NCBI GenBank assembly: GCA_002307185.1
Contig: DBTT01000041.1
Location: 1 to 64,000, forward strand
Direction of reading: 5' to 3'
DNA length: 64,000 bases
Origin: Bacteroidales bacterium UBA1309
GTDB lineage: Bacteria > Bacteroidota > Bacteroidia > Bacteroidales > Dysgonomonadaceae
Shown: positions 16,084 through 25,033 of the stretch, piece by piece
Numbering within the stretch: position 1 is the stretch's first letter
How the letters are laid out: every line of letters starts with the position of its first letter
Notes under the pieces: model-generated
The model's database searches: none
The model's input: the letters and a program-made list of their open reading frames with translations, nothing else
Told to the model about the DNA's origin: nothing
Program-made: the position numbers and the translations under genes

Positions 16084-16760
16084 TCTATTTCGTTGTTATT
16101 TTTCTTGTTGGATAAAATCCAAAGGAGACCTCCTAGAGCCGCTATTACACCAATTACAATCAAAATGATTTTCCAATTGTGGATCACAAATTTAATGGCA
16201 AAATAGGCCAATAGCACACCGGCCACCACGGCCAAAACAATCAAAACCCGATTGAGGTTTGTTCTAACCTTGTTCTCGGAAGAGTATTCAAATTCCATGT
16301 TTTCGGAAGAACCATAGTTGCTTGCGGTTCCACCCACTACTCCATCGATATCACCCGCTTCAGCAGTGACGCTTGGCTCTGCATTTGAAAGCCCGGCATC
16401 TTCCATTTCTACATGCTGATCGGCTTCTGCATCTGGTTGGGATGGGATTTCAGGATACTGGACTGGCGAATCCACCATCTCATGATTGGTGCCGGCCTCC
16501 GGCTGAAAGCTACCACCATTCTCTATCAACGCAATGATATTGTTAACACGCGATGAAGCCACCCGGGTGTCAAAGTCATTCGACTGAATCATTCGAATCA
16601 ATTCGTCTTCAATGCCCGGATATTTTTTCATGAAAGCCTCACAAGCGAATGAAAAATCACGAAACCGATTCAATTTTTCGAGATTGACTTTTGAGTGATC
16701 GCCACTTTCTGACGAGACCTCAATGATCTTGTCTGCTAAAACAGATTTTAATCGTTCCAT
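16080..16760 (-). CDS. Conserved membrane protein of unknown function, coupled to murB
   Basis: 226 residues from ATG 16760 (MERLKSVLADK). The frame is open to 16820, but that start would lie on the promoter. The N-terminal half is soluble and helical (FRDFSFACEAFMKKYPGIED). A Glu/Ser/Pro-rich linker follows, then two C-terminal transmembrane helices (VLIVLAVVAGVLLAYFA and ILIVIGVIAALGGLLWIL) and a short basic tail. No family recognised. Its stop overlaps the murB start. Confidence 0.75.
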   Translation of the reverse strand: MERLKSVLADKIIEVSSESGDHSKVNLEKLNRFRDFSFACEAFMKKYPGIEDELIRMIQSNDFDTRVASSRVNNIIALIENGGSFQPEAGTNHEMVDSPVQYPEIPSQPDAEADQHVEMEDAGLSNAEPSVTAEAGDIDGVVGGTASNYGSSENMEFEYSSENKVRTNLNRVLIVLAVVAGVLLAYFAIKFVIHNWKIILIVIGVIAALGGLLWILSNKKNNNEIE

Positions 16761-16817
16761 ACAATCTGTATTAATGGATGTAGAACATATCGTTGTCGAT
16801 TCTAATAGAATTTTGTA

Positions 16818-16846
16818 CAAAAGTAAAAAAATAAATGATTGCCAAA
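16818..16846 (-). promoter_or_regulatory. Promoter of the murB-murA transcript
   Basis: On the minus strand TACTTTTG (16825-16818) matches the -7 consensus TAnnTTTG, with TTTG at 16846-16843 17 bp further upstream as the -33 element. The expected start of transcription is about 50 bp before the ATG at 16760. Confidence 0.6.
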
Positions 16847-16974
16847 ACTATTAGAATAGTAACTTTGTTTTAAGGCATCTGCGCAAACCCGGTTCTAATT
16901 TTGGAGAAGCCATAAGCAGCTTGCTGTTAGAACGGATTATGGCCGGGAAATACTTTTAAACTTTCGAAAACGCC

Positions 16975-17301
16975 ATGCGCACCATCCGCAACAAGCATAT
17001 TCCTTTTCGTGGATTCCAAGCAATCAACCTATTTGGCCTGGTCTTTGTCCGAAAAGAGCATTTTCCGCTGTCGGAGACAAGCATCAACCACGAAAAAATC
17101 CACACACGACAGATGCAAGAGCTTGCATTTCTACCGTTTTACCTGTTTTACATTCTTGAATGGCTAATCAAAAGCACCCAACACAGGAATTTCAGGCAAG
17201 GTTATCTTTCCATCTCCTTTGAGCGGGAGGCCTATTCCAACCAAGAAAATTTTTCCTACCTGGAAAATAGGAAATGGTGGAACTTTGTGAACTATTTGTA
17301 A
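16975..17301 (+). CDS. Small HExxH protein (possible mini-zincin)
   Basis: 108 residues with no signal peptide. SINHEKIHTRQ gives HExxH at 39-43, followed by a hydrophobic stretch AFLPFYLFYILEWL (51-64) that could be a membrane segment. FEREAYSNQ follows, in which Glu85 in an ExxA-like setting could be the third zinc ligand of a gluzincin. The arrangement resembles the catalytic core of BlaR1/M48-type membrane peptidases reduced to its minimum. The peptidase call is inference. Confidence 0.65.
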   Translation: MRTIRNKHIPFRGFQAINLFGLVFVRKEHFPLSETSINHEKIHTRQMQELAFLPFYLFYILEWLIKSTQHRNFRQGYLSISFEREAYSNQENFSYLENRKWWNFVNYL

Positions 17302-17441
17302 TGGAAAGCAACCCATCTAAAAGGAAATGGCCCAATACCAACCGGATAACAGAATTAACCCCTCGGCATTTGGCCATTCACCTCAGAATAGGGAAGGGTT
17401 TACAAGAAGGGACTTCCTATGCCCAGCATTAGAGGAACTAT

Positions 17442-17756
17442 CCCCCCAATAAGTGATCGCAACGCGTGATAATGTCGTGATTCCCTATCAGTATGCCAAG
17501 AAGACATACCGGCAAGCCCCGGAGACAGAATGGAGTGTCCGCCAGCCACAACGGAATGCCTTCCTTGCATATCATTATGTCTCGGAGACATATTATTATG
17601 TGTTTGGGACATATCATTATGTCTGCCGACCCTATTTTTGTGTTTCCATGACACATCAATAAGTGTGGCCGACATAAAAGAATGTCCGCCACACGCTCCG
17701 TTGCGTGTGGCAGACACAACGATACCCCTCGACGGGAATACGCCCGATGGGAATCG
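17442..17756 (+). repeat. Array of fifteen degenerate 21-bp tandem units
   Basis: The stretch divides exactly into fifteen 21-base units, several beginning CATATCATTATGTCT or similar (17568, 17589, 17610), and ends one base before the stop of the gene at 17758. Many units contain a short inverted repeat at the same place: GACATA/TATGTC, GACAT/ATGTC, CACACGC/GCGTGTG. The arm sequence changes while pairing is kept. Read on the minus strand the units give heptapeptides such as RHNDMSQ, THNNMSP and RHNDMQG in an open frame, but other frames are open too. No gene is otherwise visible in 17302-17757. Confidence 0.85.
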
Positions 17757-17757
17757 C

Positions 17758-18222
17758 TTACTTATCGGCGGATTTCGTACGCGGACGTTTGAAGAATAAC
17801 GCCATGGCCTCGTAAGCAACACTTAGCCCGGGCACCTTGTCCTTGTTTTGCTTTACACTTGCATACACCTCAAGGGCTTCGTCTATCGAATCGCTGCCCA
17901 CCGCGATCAACGCTTTCTGCACGCTCTCATTCAACTGCCCGATTTGCTGGGCCACAGACAGCATGCTCTTGTAGAGGGCGTAATCTTTCGCAAACTCCTC
18001 CATGTCGAACACTCCCGGAAGAATTTCGGGATGCATGTCCGCCGTTTGTTTTGCCAAGTCGAGGAAAGGTTGGTAATTGGTGCCGACCTTGAACAGGGAG
18101 CCCACTTCCTTCTTTTGAATGGTCGATAAAAAAGGCATTTTTTCTTTTAACGTAGCAATAGCTTCATTGATAATGTTCACATCCTCGGCAGAAAGGGACG
18201 CCGAAATTAAATTCTGATTCAT
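17758..18222 (-). CDS. Conserved helical protein of unknown function
   Basis: 154 residues from ATG 18222 (MNQNLISASLSAEDV); an upstream in-frame start at 18270 is less likely. The protein is predicted all-helical and cytoplasmic, with MPFLSTIQKKEVGSLFKVG and a short basic C-terminus (FFKRPRTKSADK). I cannot name the family. It ends one base from the 21-bp array, which therefore forms the 3' part of its transcript. Confidence 0.75.
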   Translation of the reverse strand: MNQNLISASLSAEDVNIINEAIATLKEKMPFLSTIQKKEVGSLFKVGTNYQPFLDLAKQTADMHPEILPGVFDMEEFAKDYALYKSMLSVAQQIGQLNESVQKALIAVGSDSIDEALEVYASVKQNKDKVPGLSVAYEAMALFFKRPRTKSADK

Positions 18223-18346
18223 AGTTGTAAAGTTTAATTGTATTACCGTAAAAATGAACGCACCGCACAATGGCGGCAGCGGCTAAGATAGTGATTTATT
18301 TGGAAAAGGGAAAAGAGTTGTTTTTTCAAACCGGATAAATGAAAGC

Positions 18347-18384
18347 AAAAAAAAGACTGTTTCTGTGCGAAGCAGTCTTTTTTA
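18347..18384 (-). terminator. Rho-independent terminator of the nuo operon
   Basis: AAAAAAGACTG (ending 18359) pairs with CAGTCTTTTTT (from 18373); an inner TTC/GAA pairing extends the stem. A/T runs lie on both sides, so on the minus strand it terminates the nuo transcript about 20 bp after the nuoN stop. Confidence 0.85.
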
Positions 18385-18403
18385 TATATTGTTGCGACAC
18401 ATA

Positions 18404-19834
18404 TTACAACCCGAAACTCGCCAAACTTATTTGTTGGTAGAAGAAACTGATCAGACCAATCAACAAAATGCCAAACAGCGACAAGAGAACAGACGTTTTC
18501 AAATAACCTTCTGTCTGAAACGGTTCGATCGGTTGATTGCTCGGTGTGACAAACATGGCCTTCACCACCAAAAGATAATAGTACAAAGAAATTACGGTGT
18601 TCACAAAGGCAATCACCACCAGAATAATACTGGCTGTGCTCAAACTTTGCATCGCAGCGGTAAAGACAAACATTTTGCTAAAAAATCCAGCCGTTGGAGG
18701 CATTCCCGCCAGCGAGAACATGGCGATCATCATCACGATGGACAGCTTTGGATTCGTTTTATAGAGGCCATTGTAATCGTCCATGTTGATCTTTCCCGAT
18801 TTGTTTTCGATAGCCGTAATTACGCCGAAGACAGCTGCGTTGGAAAAGATATACACGAAGATATAAAACACGGAAGCAGCCATTCCTTGAGCCGTTCCTG
18901 AATAGATACTCAATAATATATAACCTGCTTGCGAAATAGAAGAGAACGCCAGGAAACGTTTCATATTTTTTTGACGAAGGGCAAACAAGTTACCAACCGT
19001 GATGGTAACAAGGCTAAGAATCCACAAGATGCCTTGCCAAGTTGGGAACAAAACGGGAAATACTGTATAGAGCAGGACGATCAATGCAAATACGGCCGCC
19101 CCTTTCGAAATGGTGGATAAGTAGAATGTGACATTTGTTGGCGCGCCCTGATACGTGTCGGGTGCCCATGCATGGAAGGGAACAAGCGATATTTTGAAGA
19201 ACAAGCCCGATAACACCAAAATCATGGCCATGATAGTCAATGGGGTGGAACTGATGGAGCTGCCCAGATCTGCGAAATAAAGCGTACCGCATGCGCCATA
19301 CACGAAGGAGATACCAAATATCATGACTGCCGACGAGAAGATGGCATTGAAAATGAATTTCAATCCGGCTTCGGCCGATTCGTAACGGTGTTTGTCGAAA
19401 GCAACCAATGCGGCTATCGGAAGCGAAGCCGTCTCAAGCCCGATATAGAACAACAAGAAGTTGCCGGAAGAGATCATCAGGTACATCCCGAACAAGGTGA
19501 GCAAAGTGAGCATGAAAAACTCGCCACGCTTGATGATTGACTCTTCGGATGCCAACCAAGTTTTGGCTTGAAGGAATACCAGGAAAAGCCCCACATTCAG
19601 GATGTTTTTCACCAACGCTTGCGCAGGCCCGGCCACAAACATGCCTCCAAAAGCAGTGCTACTGTCATGGAAAAAGAATCCCAACACCGTATGGATCAAA
19701 AACAAGGTGCACGCAATAGGGAAAAAGTATTTCTTAGCTTTGTCTGAAGCAAACAGGTCGTAAATCATCAAGATCAGGAATACCACAATCAGAGATAGCT
19801 CGTGCTTCATCAACAAATAATTACTCAAATCCAT
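18404..19834 (-). CDS. nuoN: NADH-quinone oxidoreductase subunit N
   Basis: 476 residues, polytopic, a Mrp-antiporter-like proton-pumping subunit of complex I. The conserved KISLVPFHAWAPDTYQGAP carries the channel lysine and histidine, and LAGMPPTAGFFSKMFVF is near the C-terminal third. Last gene of the nuo operon and directly followed by a terminator. Confidence 0.97.
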   Translation of the reverse strand: MDLSNYLLMKHELSLIVVFLILMIYDLFASDKAKKYFFPIACTLFLIHTVLGFFFHDSSTAFGGMFVAGPAQALVKNILNVGLFLVFLQAKTWLASEESIIKRGEFFMLTLLTLFGMYLMISSGNFLLFYIGLETASLPIAALVAFDKHRYESAEAGLKFIFNAIFSSAVMIFGISFVYGACGTLYFADLGSSISSTPLTIMAMILVLSGLFFKISLVPFHAWAPDTYQGAPTNVTFYLSTISKGAAVFALIVLLYTVFPVLFPTWQGILWILSLVTITVGNLFALRQKNMKRFLAFSSISQAGYILLSIYSGTAQGMAASVFYIFVYIFSNAAVFGVITAIENKSGKINMDDYNGLYKTNPKLSIVMMIAMFSLAGMPPTAGFFSKMFVFTAAMQSLSTASIILVVIAFVNTVISLYYYLLVVKAMFVTPSNQPIEPFQTEGYLKTSVLLSLFGILLIGLISFFYQQISLASFGL

Positions 19835-19894
19835 CTTATCTCTTTTCTATAATTTTATTATCTACTTCTTTATCTAAAAGACAGCGATTGGCTA

Positions 19895-21376
19895 TCAATG
19901 TACAAACGTCAAACTGGCATTGATCATTTCCGAAATCCATCCGGGATACAATCCGATGCCTGCAACTCCCACTATCAGCACAACGATGGCTATGCGTTCG
20001 GTGAATTTGGCATCCGTCAGTTCCAAGTGGTGGTCGTTGATGACCGGCCCGTACAGTACTTTGCCAACTGCCCGCAAGATATACACGGCCGTTATGACAA
20101 TGGATGTGACACACAATACGGTGAATATGCGGGTGAATAAGTCTGCATGGGCAAACGAACCTACAAAAATCATCATTTCAGCAACAAAACCGCTCAACCC
20201 TGGAAGACCCAACGAAGCCAAACCGGCAATAATATAACCAACGCCCAGGAAAGGCATGATTTTCATCAAGCCGCCCAGCTCTGTCAGGTTACGTGTATGT
20301 GTACGTCCATAAATCATTCCAATCAGCGCAAAGAACAAGGCCGTCATCACTCCGTGCGAAACCATTTGCATCACGGCTCCTGTCATGGCAGTTTTGTTCC
20401 ACATCAAGATGGCGAACAAAATCAAACAGCAGTGCGATACCGACGAATAGGCATTGATGTATTTCAAGTCTTTTTGTGAAACAGCACAGAAAGCACCGTA
20501 AACCACTCCGATTGCCGACAAAATAATGAATATCCAACCCACTTGGTTTGCTCCTTCGGGAAGTAGCTGCATGGCGATGCGGAAACATCCGTAAGCACCT
20601 AAGTTTTTCAATACTCCGGCATGGAACATGGAAACTGCTGTTGGTGCGCATCCGTATCCATCGGGTGACCAGGTATGAAAAGGGAACAAGGCACTTAGCG
20701 TGCCAAAGCCGACAAATATACAAGGGAATGCCCAAAGCTGCACAGCCACGGGAATGTCGGCTTTTGCCAGTTCGAGCAAATTGAATGTGTGCTGTCCGTT
20801 CACTGTGGTGCTGAAGTAAATTCCGAGCAAGCCTGTAAAGATAAAGGCGGAAGCTCCCATCAGCATCAAGGCCACTTTCATGGCCGCATATTCTTTCTTG
20901 CCGTTGCCCCAAACTCCAATCAGCAAATACATCGGGATCAAGGCTATTTCGTAGAAGAAAAACATGGTGAACATGTCCGTGGTGATAAAGAAACCATACA
21001 CACCGATAGCCAGCAAGGTGAGCCACATAAAGAAATCACGGGGAAGAGGATTCATGTCCCACGAAACAAACACGCCGGTGAACATGATGACCGATGTCAA
21101 CATCAGCATCAGGATGGATATGCCATCAACCCCCAACGAAAAGTGGATATTAATGTTTGCGGCTTGATACCACACAGCATCAAATGTGAATAACATCTCG
21201 GCTGTGTTGCCGGCGTTGCGTTCTGCAAAAAACAGGAACAACAATACGACCGACAAAATAAGTTCGATGGAAGAGCCAATGACACCTATCGCACGCACTT
21301 GCTTGATGTTTGGGCAAAAAGCATAAGCCACAAGCATCAATATCGGAACAAGAACAAATAATGAAAGAATATTCAT
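19895..21376 (-). CDS. nuoM: NADH-quinone oxidoreductase subunit M
   Basis: 493 residues, antiporter-like membrane subunit. Diagnostic segments: FSLGVDGISILMLMLTS, TLSALFPFHTWSPDGY and LGLPGLSGFVAEMMIF. It forms part of the proton-pumping arm between NuoL and NuoN. Separated by 60 bp from nuoN and 79 bp from nuoL. Confidence 0.97.
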   Translation of the reverse strand: MNILSLFVLVPILMLVAYAFCPNIKQVRAIGVIGSSIELILSVVLLFLFFAERNAGNTAEMLFTFDAVWYQAANINIHFSLGVDGISILMLMLTSVIMFTGVFVSWDMNPLPRDFFMWLTLLAIGVYGFFITTDMFTMFFFYEIALIPMYLLIGVWGNGKKEYAAMKVALMLMGASAFIFTGLLGIYFSTTVNGQHTFNLLELAKADIPVAVQLWAFPCIFVGFGTLSALFPFHTWSPDGYGCAPTAVSMFHAGVLKNLGAYGCFRIAMQLLPEGANQVGWIFIILSAIGVVYGAFCAVSQKDLKYINAYSSVSHCCLILFAILMWNKTAMTGAVMQMVSHGVMTALFFALIGMIYGRTHTRNLTELGGLMKIMPFLGVGYIIAGLASLGLPGLSGFVAEMMIFVGSFAHADLFTRIFTVLCVTSIVITAVYILRAVGKVLYGPVINDHHLELTDAKFTERIAIVVLIVGVAGIGLYPGWISEMINASLTFVH

Positions 21377-21455
21377 CGTTATTAAATCTATTTTATCAAT
21401 TTGTAAATCCGTAAATTCGTAAATTTAGATTCTACGAATTTACAATTTCACGATT

Positions 21456-23396
21456 TTACTTCGTAATAAACGCAACCAACCAGCCGCAGAATGTAACTAT
21501 CAACACCAATGCCCCAACCAGGTAAATCAAAGCATACTGTTGAATGCGGCCCGATTGGAAACCTTTGATTGCCTCGGATGCCTGGTGGCTGACGTATGCC
21601 AAGCCATTCATAAACCCATCAATCACATTTACATCTATCCAAGCCATTGGTTTGGAAACACATTTAAAGATGATGCTGCGGGTGGCAAACATCCATATTT
21701 CGTCAAAATAGAATTTGTTGTGGGTAGCCCTGTAGAACCATCCCAAAGAAGTTGCCACCTGATCCGGTTTTTCGTTTTTCTTGAAATAAAACACATAGGC
21801 TCCCACAATTCCTACAAGGGCAATACCAATGCTCAGACCGGCAACCAACGGATCGATATGCGATTCGAAAGCCTTTCCGTCGGCAGTGATTAGTGTATCA
21901 AAAGGAATCAACCAACCGGCAACCACGGTAACTACAGCCAAGAAAATCAAAGGGATTGACATGGATGGACCGGCATCGTGCGGTGCGTGGTGGTATTGCT
22001 TGTTTTCGTAGTGGAAAATCCGGAAATAGAGGCGGAACATATAAAAAGCTGTCAAACCGGCTGCAATGAACAAGATGCTGAACAAAACAATATCGTGATG
22101 CAGCGCGGCAGCCAAAATTTCATCTTTGGAGAAGAATCCCGAGAAAGGAAAGATTCCCGCAATGGCCAAACAAGCGATCAGGAAAGTCCAATTGGCGATC
22201 GGCATTTTTTTCCACAGTCCGCCCATGTCGTCCATCTCATTGCTATGCACTGCATGGATAATCGCACCAGCTCCCAAGAAGAGCAATGCTTTGAAGAAAG
22301 CGTGCGTGAACAAATGAAACATAGATGCCATGTATCCCAATCCATCGTGGCCGTCGTAGCCGGAAACGCTCAAGGCCGTAATCATATATGCTATTTGGGA
22401 AATGGTCGAAAAGGCCAATACCCGTTTAATATCGGTCTGGGTGCAAGCGACAACCGCAGCAAAAATAGCCGTTATTGCTCCAATGTAACCAATCAGGTGC
22501 AGCACTTCGGGAGTTTGAAACAGGTATATCGGGAACAAACGTGCAATCAGGAAAACACCCGCAACAACCATCGTGGCAGCATGGATAAGTGCCGAAACGG
22601 GAGTTGGCCCTTCCATGGCATCTGGCAACCAAACGTGAAATGGGAGCAAAGCAGATTTGCCGACACCTCCCATGAAGATCAAAAACATGGTCCACGAGAT
22701 GGCCGATATTCCGAGGAAAGAGGCACCGGCAAAGGAACTAAAGCAAGGTGCGCCGACTGCGGTAAGCGTTCCGAAATCGAATGTCTTTGTGAAATAAGAC
22801 AATAACAAGATGCCGATCAGGAAGAAAAAGTCGGCAAAACGAGTGACAATAAATGCCTTTTTCGAAGCGGCAACAGCCGAAGGCTTCGTATAATAAAATC
22901 CGATGAGCAGGAAGGAAGAAACCCCTACCAATTCCCAGAAAATATACATTTGGAAGATATTCGTGGCGACCACGAGTCCCAACATCGAGAAACTGAACAA
23001 AGACAGAAAAGCGTAGTAGCGTTGGAAGCCTTTCTCCCCTTTCATGTATCCAAGGCTGTAGATATGAACCATCAACGACACCGTAGTGATCACGATCAGC
23101 ATCATCGACGAAATGGCATCGATGTACATGCCCAAATCAATATGCAAGGTGTCTGTAAATCTCAGCCATTCAAAGTTGAAAGCTTCGATTGCCTTGTAAG
23201 TTCCATCAGCCGCTTTCCCGACACTAAAGAAATATTGATATGCAGTCAAATAGGCAAGAACAGTTGTTATCGCCATGGTGATGGTTCCCAAAACACCTGA
23301 AACAACAGGTTTCATGTATTTTCCCCCAAGCCCTAGCACCAGAAACATCACGGCCGGAAGAACAAGAATCCATATCGAATAATTAAAAGTCAGCAT
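21456..23396 (-). CDS. nuoL: NADH-quinone oxidoreductase subunit L
   Basis: 646 residues, the distal antiporter-like subunit with the long C-terminal lateral helix region. Segments: YMKGEKGFQRYYAFLSLFSF, KSALLPFHVWLPDAMEGPTP and FSGFFSKDEIL. The length is normal for a full NuoL. Confidence 0.97.
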   Translation of the reverse strand: MLTFNYSIWILVLPAVMFLVLGLGGKYMKPVVSGVLGTITMAITTVLAYLTAYQYFFSVGKAADGTYKAIEAFNFEWLRFTDTLHIDLGMYIDAISSMMLIVITTVSLMVHIYSLGYMKGEKGFQRYYAFLSLFSFSMLGLVVATNIFQMYIFWELVGVSSFLLIGFYYTKPSAVAASKKAFIVTRFADFFFLIGILLLSYFTKTFDFGTLTAVGAPCFSSFAGASFLGISAISWTMFLIFMGGVGKSALLPFHVWLPDAMEGPTPVSALIHAATMVVAGVFLIARLFPIYLFQTPEVLHLIGYIGAITAIFAAVVACTQTDIKRVLAFSTISQIAYMITALSVSGYDGHDGLGYMASMFHLFTHAFFKALLFLGAGAIIHAVHSNEMDDMGGLWKKMPIANWTFLIACLAIAGIFPFSGFFSKDEILAAALHHDIVLFSILFIAAGLTAFYMFRLYFRIFHYENKQYHHAPHDAGPSMSIPLIFLAVVTVVAGWLIPFDTLITADGKAFESHIDPLVAGLSIGIALVGIVGAYVFYFKKNEKPDQVATSLGWFYRATHNKFYFDEIWMFATRSIIFKCVSKPMAWIDVNVIDGFMNGLAYVSHQASEAIKGFQSGRIQQYALIYLVGALVLIVTFCGWLVAFITK

Positions 23397-23477
23397 AAAT
23401 CTTTTTTCTATAATAGTGATGAAGCAGGCACTCTTTCAAACTGTCGGCTCATCAGTGTTTGTTTTCTTCAATTGTAA

Positions 23478-23822
23478 TTAATACTTCATTTTAGAAACAT
23501 CCTCATCCACATAAATAGTATGAACCTTGCGGTAGATGTTGATAATGATGGCAATGGCAATGGCAGCTTCAGCGGCGGCAATGGCTATGGCAAACAATGT
23601 GAAATAAAATCCTTCCAATTGGCCAGGATAGAGATAACGGTTGAAGACGGCAAAATTAATGTCGGCAGCGTTCAGCATCAATTCGATGGATATCAATACC
23701 ATTATCATGTTTTTGCGCGACAAAAAGCCGTAAACTCCTACAAAAAACACGATAGTGGTTACGGCCAGATATAGCTCGATAGGTATCGTATTGTTTAGCA
23801 GATTTGTTATGAATTCACCCAT
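23478..23822 (-). CDS. nuoK: NADH-quinone oxidoreductase subunit K
   Basis: 114 residues, three transmembrane helices, MrpC-like. The buried glutamates are in ISIELMLNAADINF (helix 2) and AIAAAEAAIAIAI (helix 3). The C-terminal tail is about 12 residues longer than in E. coli. Lies between nuoJ and nuoL. Confidence 0.95.
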   Translation of the reverse strand: MGEFITNLLNNTIPIELYLAVTTIVFFVGVYGFLSRKNMIMVLISIELMLNAADINFAVFNRYLYPGQLEGFYFTLFAIAIAAAEAAIAIAIIINIYRKVHTIYVDEDVSKMKY

Positions 23823-23891
23823 ATTTTTTTAATTTGAAAATGCAAAATCAGCAAATTTGTAAATTCGAAAAGGAAACAATTGTTGAATCCC

Positions 23892-24395
23892 TTATCTTTT
23901 TCTGGCAATCATTACTCCTCCGATGATGCAAGCCAGTAACAGCAAACTCACGGCCTCGAAAGGCAGCATGTTCTGATATTTCTCGGTTCCAAGAAGTCCA
24001 AAACCAATATCTTGAACCTTTAATTCATCTTGCGTCACATAATAATAAACGCGGTTGACATTGTAGAAAATGATATGCCCGCAAATGGCCAGTCCGGTCA
24101 AAGCAGCCAATGCTGCAACCAACATGCGTCCCGGCTTTTCGAATTTCACACCAATTCCCGGCTGACTTGTCAACACGATGGAGAAGATAAACAAGACCAT
24201 CACACCGCCGGCATACACTGCAATCTGAGTGATGGCAAGGAAATGATAATCGAGCAGGAAATAAAACCCGCCCGTACTCAACAACACGAACAGCAAGAAC
24301 ACTGCTGAGCGTATGATCTTTTGCGAAGTTACCGCCAAGATGGAAGAAACCACCGTGACGAACGCCAAAATGAAGAAGATGATATTTGAAACCAT
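23892..24395 (-). CDS. nuoJ: NADH-quinone oxidoreductase subunit J
   Basis: 167 residues, five predicted transmembrane helices. The conserved segment ITQIAVYAGGVMVLFIFSIV is the pi-bulge helix of NuoJ. It links the quinone module to the pumping arm. Ends MIARKR, 70 bp before nuoK. Confidence 0.95.
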   Translation of the reverse strand: MVSNIIFFILAFVTVVSSILAVTSQKIIRSAVFLLFVLLSTGGFYFLLDYHFLAITQIAVYAGGVMVLFIFSIVLTSQPGIGVKFEKPGRMLVAALAALTGLAICGHIIFYNVNRVYYYVTQDELKVQDIGFGLLGTEKYQNMLPFEAVSLLLLACIIGGVMIARKR

Positions 24396-24476
24396 AATTT
24401 TTCTTACAAACCTGTCGGAAACCCGACATTAGCCTTTATTATATTGATTGAAATGCGGATGCATCGATACTGATCT

Positions 24477-24992
24477 TTATCCAGCAAATGGCGAAGGAGA
24501 ATTGCCGGCAACAGCTTTCGGCGCGACTTTCTTTTCGCGGAGCTTTGACCCTTCGTGATTGAGCCGCTCAAGCAATTTGCTACGTGTGAACAAAGCGTTT
24601 TCGAAACTATTATCAAATTGAATCGCATTCGAAGGACAAGAGATCACGCAAAGGTTGCAAAAGGTGCAAGTGCCCAAATCGTAGGTATAGCTGTCCAGTA
24701 TTTTTTTCTTTTTGCCTTCCTCGGTTTCGATAGTCCTCGATTTGACCACAATCGTACCGTTAGGACAATTCATCTGGCAAATACCACAAGCCGTACAAGC
24801 ATGTTCGTTGTTCTCGTCGTGCGGCATGGTCAGATTCCCCCTCCATCTGTTGGAGATAACAAGAGTCCCTCGATTCTCGGGATATTGTTGGGTGATCTTT
24901 TTGGTAAATAATTCCTTCCAGGTAACACTCATCCCGATCAAGAGCGACTTGATTCCCGTAAATAATCCTGAAAAATATTCTGATACTGTCAT
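24477..24992 (-). CDS. nuoI: NADH-quinone oxidoreductase subunit I (2 x 4Fe-4S)
   Basis: 171 residues. Two ferredoxin motifs, CTACGICQMNCP and CTFCNLCVISCP, bind clusters N6a and N6b that carry electrons toward NuoB. An N-terminal amphipathic helix (YFSGLFTGIKSLLIGMS) anchors it to the membrane arm. The C-terminus has an extra Lys/Pro-rich tail. Confidence 0.97.
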   Translation of the reverse strand: MTVSEYFSGLFTGIKSLLIGMSVTWKELFTKKITQQYPENRGTLVISNRWRGNLTMPHDENNEHACTACGICQMNCPNGTIVVKSRTIETEEGKKKKILDSYTYDLGTCTFCNLCVISCPSNAIQFDNSFENALFTRSKLLERLNHEGSKLREKKVAPKAVAGNSPSPFAG

Positions 24993-25033
24993 TTTATAAA
25001 GCTCCTATTTTTTACAGATTTGCAGATCCGCAT

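Noticed and set aside
17442..17756. Possible CRISPR array
   Set aside because: The units are contiguous 21-bp degenerate repeats without spacers, and no cas genes are present.
17400..17822. 140-codon minus-strand frame across the 21-bp array
   Set aside because: A 21-bp period without stop codons keeps several frames open by chance, and its start lies inside the out-of-frame end of the 17758-18222 gene. Recorded as a repeat, not a CDS.
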